Of a stretch of DNA of 8,230 bases, positions 7,687-8,230 are shown in pieces (the first letter of the stretch is position 1; the number at the start of each line of letters is the position of its first letter). The notes below the pieces were generated by a model. The model did no database searches and had not been told where the DNA came from. It saw nothing but the letters and a program-made list of their open reading frames with translations. A program made the position numbers and the translations under genes. Source of the DNA: an uncultured Kingella sp. (GTDB lineage: Bacteria; Pseudomonadota; Gammaproteobacteria; Burkholderiales; Neisseriaceae); assembly GCA_916720425.1 (NCBI GenBank), contig CAKARD010000057.1, forward strand, positions 1 through 8,230, written 5' to 3'.

Positions 7687-7853
7687 GATGATGCCTTATC
7701 CTGTGTATGAGGTGTATCATCATCCATTAAAATACGATGCGCTGGTCCTTCCAAATCGTCAAACTGACCATTTTTACCCGACCACCAAAAAAAATACCCC
7801 ATTGCAAACGCTAAAATAATGCTAATTGGAATGAGAATATACAAACTCTCCAT
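7683..7853 (-). CDS. ccoS: cbb3-type cytochrome oxidase maturation protein CcoS
   Basis: This is a small gene of 56 residues that is easily missed. CcoS (FixS) is a single-span membrane protein needed to insert cofactors (heme b and copper) into the cbb3 oxidase catalytic subunit CcoN. The protein starts MESLYILIPISIILAFAMGY, a membrane segment running to about residue 24, then has FFWWSGKNGQFDDLEGPAHR (21-40) and ILMDDD (41-46). The FWW-x-GQFDDLEGPAxRILxDDD pattern is the family hallmark. The start at 7853 is supported by a strong AGGAG 9 bases upstream. It begins 1 base after the stop of the upstream 97-residue gene and ends by overlapping the transporter ATG by 4 bases. No ccoNOP or ccoI genes are in the window; they may lie elsewhere. 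Confidence 0.93.
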   Translation of the reverse strand: MESLYILIPISIILAFAMGYFFWWSGKNGQFDDLEGPAHRILMDDDTPHTQDKASS

Positions 7854-7854
7854 T

Positions 7855-8148
7855 TTATATTGCTCCTGTTAAATCACCCAATATGAAGCATTCTGAATCG
7901 ATTTTTAACCATTCTTGCGCCATTGTGCCACATAACACACCATGATTATCATGTATTTCCACTTTATCGCCAACCATCTCCCAAAATAGCGCACCTTGAT
8001 TTTGCCATTGTTCTAATCGTGGAACGTTAACATCTTGCACCACACGTACAGCAAGCTGCCCACTTTGGTAAGTTTGCTCATCATCAGCCAACATCATTAA
8101 AAAACCCACATGCGTCCCATCAGGTAAAGAAAGCGAGAACTGTCGCAT
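7855..8148 (-). CDS. Small protein of unknown function upstream of ccoS
   Basis: I do not recognise this 97-residue protein. It is acidic and Trp/Gln-rich, has no signal peptide or membrane segment, and looks like a soluble, mainly beta-strand domain. It begins MRQFSLSLPDGTHVGFLMML and contains VEIHDNHGVLCG (63-74) and SECFILGDLTGAI at the C-terminus. Two Cys (73 and 87) are not arranged as a known metal motif. It is likely a real gene: GAGAT at 8155-8159 lies 6 bases before the ATG, it fills the gap between a candidate promoter and ccoS, and its stop is 1 base from the ccoS start. Position suggests a role linked to cbb3 oxidase assembly or its regulation, but nothing in the protein itself proves that. 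It does not resemble FixH, CcoQ or CcoG. Confidence 0.72.
   Translation of the reverse strand: MRQFSLSLPDGTHVGFLMMLADDEQTYQSGQLAVRVVQDVNVPRLEQWQNQGALFWEMVGDKVEIHDNHGVLCGTMAQEWLKIDSECFILGDLTGAI
7863..7867 (-). promoter_or_regulatory. Ribosome binding site of ccoS
   Basis: AGGAG on the minus strand is 9 bases before the ccoS ATG and lies inside the last codons of the upstream 97-residue gene. It fixes the ccoS start at 7853 and suggests coupled translation of the two genes. Confidence 0.75.
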
Positions 8149-8189
8149 AACGTTATCTCAAAAAAATAAATGCCTGTTTTACTGCTTAG

Positions 8190-8218
8190 ACTATGATAAA
8201 AATGTAAAATTTTGTCTA
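8190..8218 (-). promoter_or_regulatory. Candidate sigma-70 promoter for the minus-strand unit
   Basis: On the minus strand TAGACA (8213-8218, 5 of 6 to the -35 consensus) is followed after 17 bases by CATAGT (8190-8195, 4 of 6 to the -10). This lies about 40 bases upstream of the first ATG at 8148, in an AT-rich non-coding stretch. The match is modest, and AT-rich DNA gives such matches by chance. No FNR-type TTGAT-N4-ATCAA box is seen near it. Confidence 0.3.
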
Positions 8219-8230
8219 TTAATAAAATTT

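Noticed and set aside
8187..8218. TAGAC/GTCTA inverted repeat upstream of the 97-residue gene as an operator
   Set aside because: Arms are only 5 bases with a 22-base AT-rich gap, and one arm coincides with the candidate -35; chance is likely.

Overview
The window is a dense stretch of Gram-negative chromosome, most likely from a betaproteobacterium near the Neisseriales. The basis is that the ParC and PilR proteins read almost motif for motif like Neisseriaceae and Pseudomonas-type family members as I remember them; no search was run. The DNA looks AT-rich by eye (GC not computed). The usual neisserial DNA uptake words are not evident, so the lineage may lie outside the classical Neisseria/Kingella groups.

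Plus strand, 1-6355: the 3' end of truA (tRNA pseudouridine synthase A) runs in from the left. After 53 bases come parC (topoisomerase IV subunit A), pilS (membrane sensor histidine kinase), pilR (sigma-54 response regulator) and pth (peptidyl-tRNA hydrolase). parC/pilS overlap by 4 bases and pilS/pilR by 14; pilR and pth are 9 bases apart, with the pth ribosome site touching the pilR stop. parC to pth therefore looks like one transcription unit. It places the pilin/type IV pilus two-component system between a chromosome-segregation enzyme and a translation-rescue enzyme.

Minus strand, 8148-6397: an unrecognised 97-residue gene, then ccoS (56 residues, cbb3 oxidase maturation), then an LplT-like major facilitator transporter. 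The first two are 1 base apart and the last two overlap by 4 bases, so this is also a tightly coupled unit. It converges on pth, and a hairpin lies between the two stop codons. A weak promoter candidate sits upstream of the 97-residue gene near the right edge.

No stretch over 300 bases lacks a gene. I see no RNA gene, CRISPR array, insertion sequence or prophage. Nothing here is plainly a new system. The best leads are the unknown protein tied to ccoS, the unusually long linker in PilR, and a Pro-to-Ile change in the conserved N-terminal motif of Pth.
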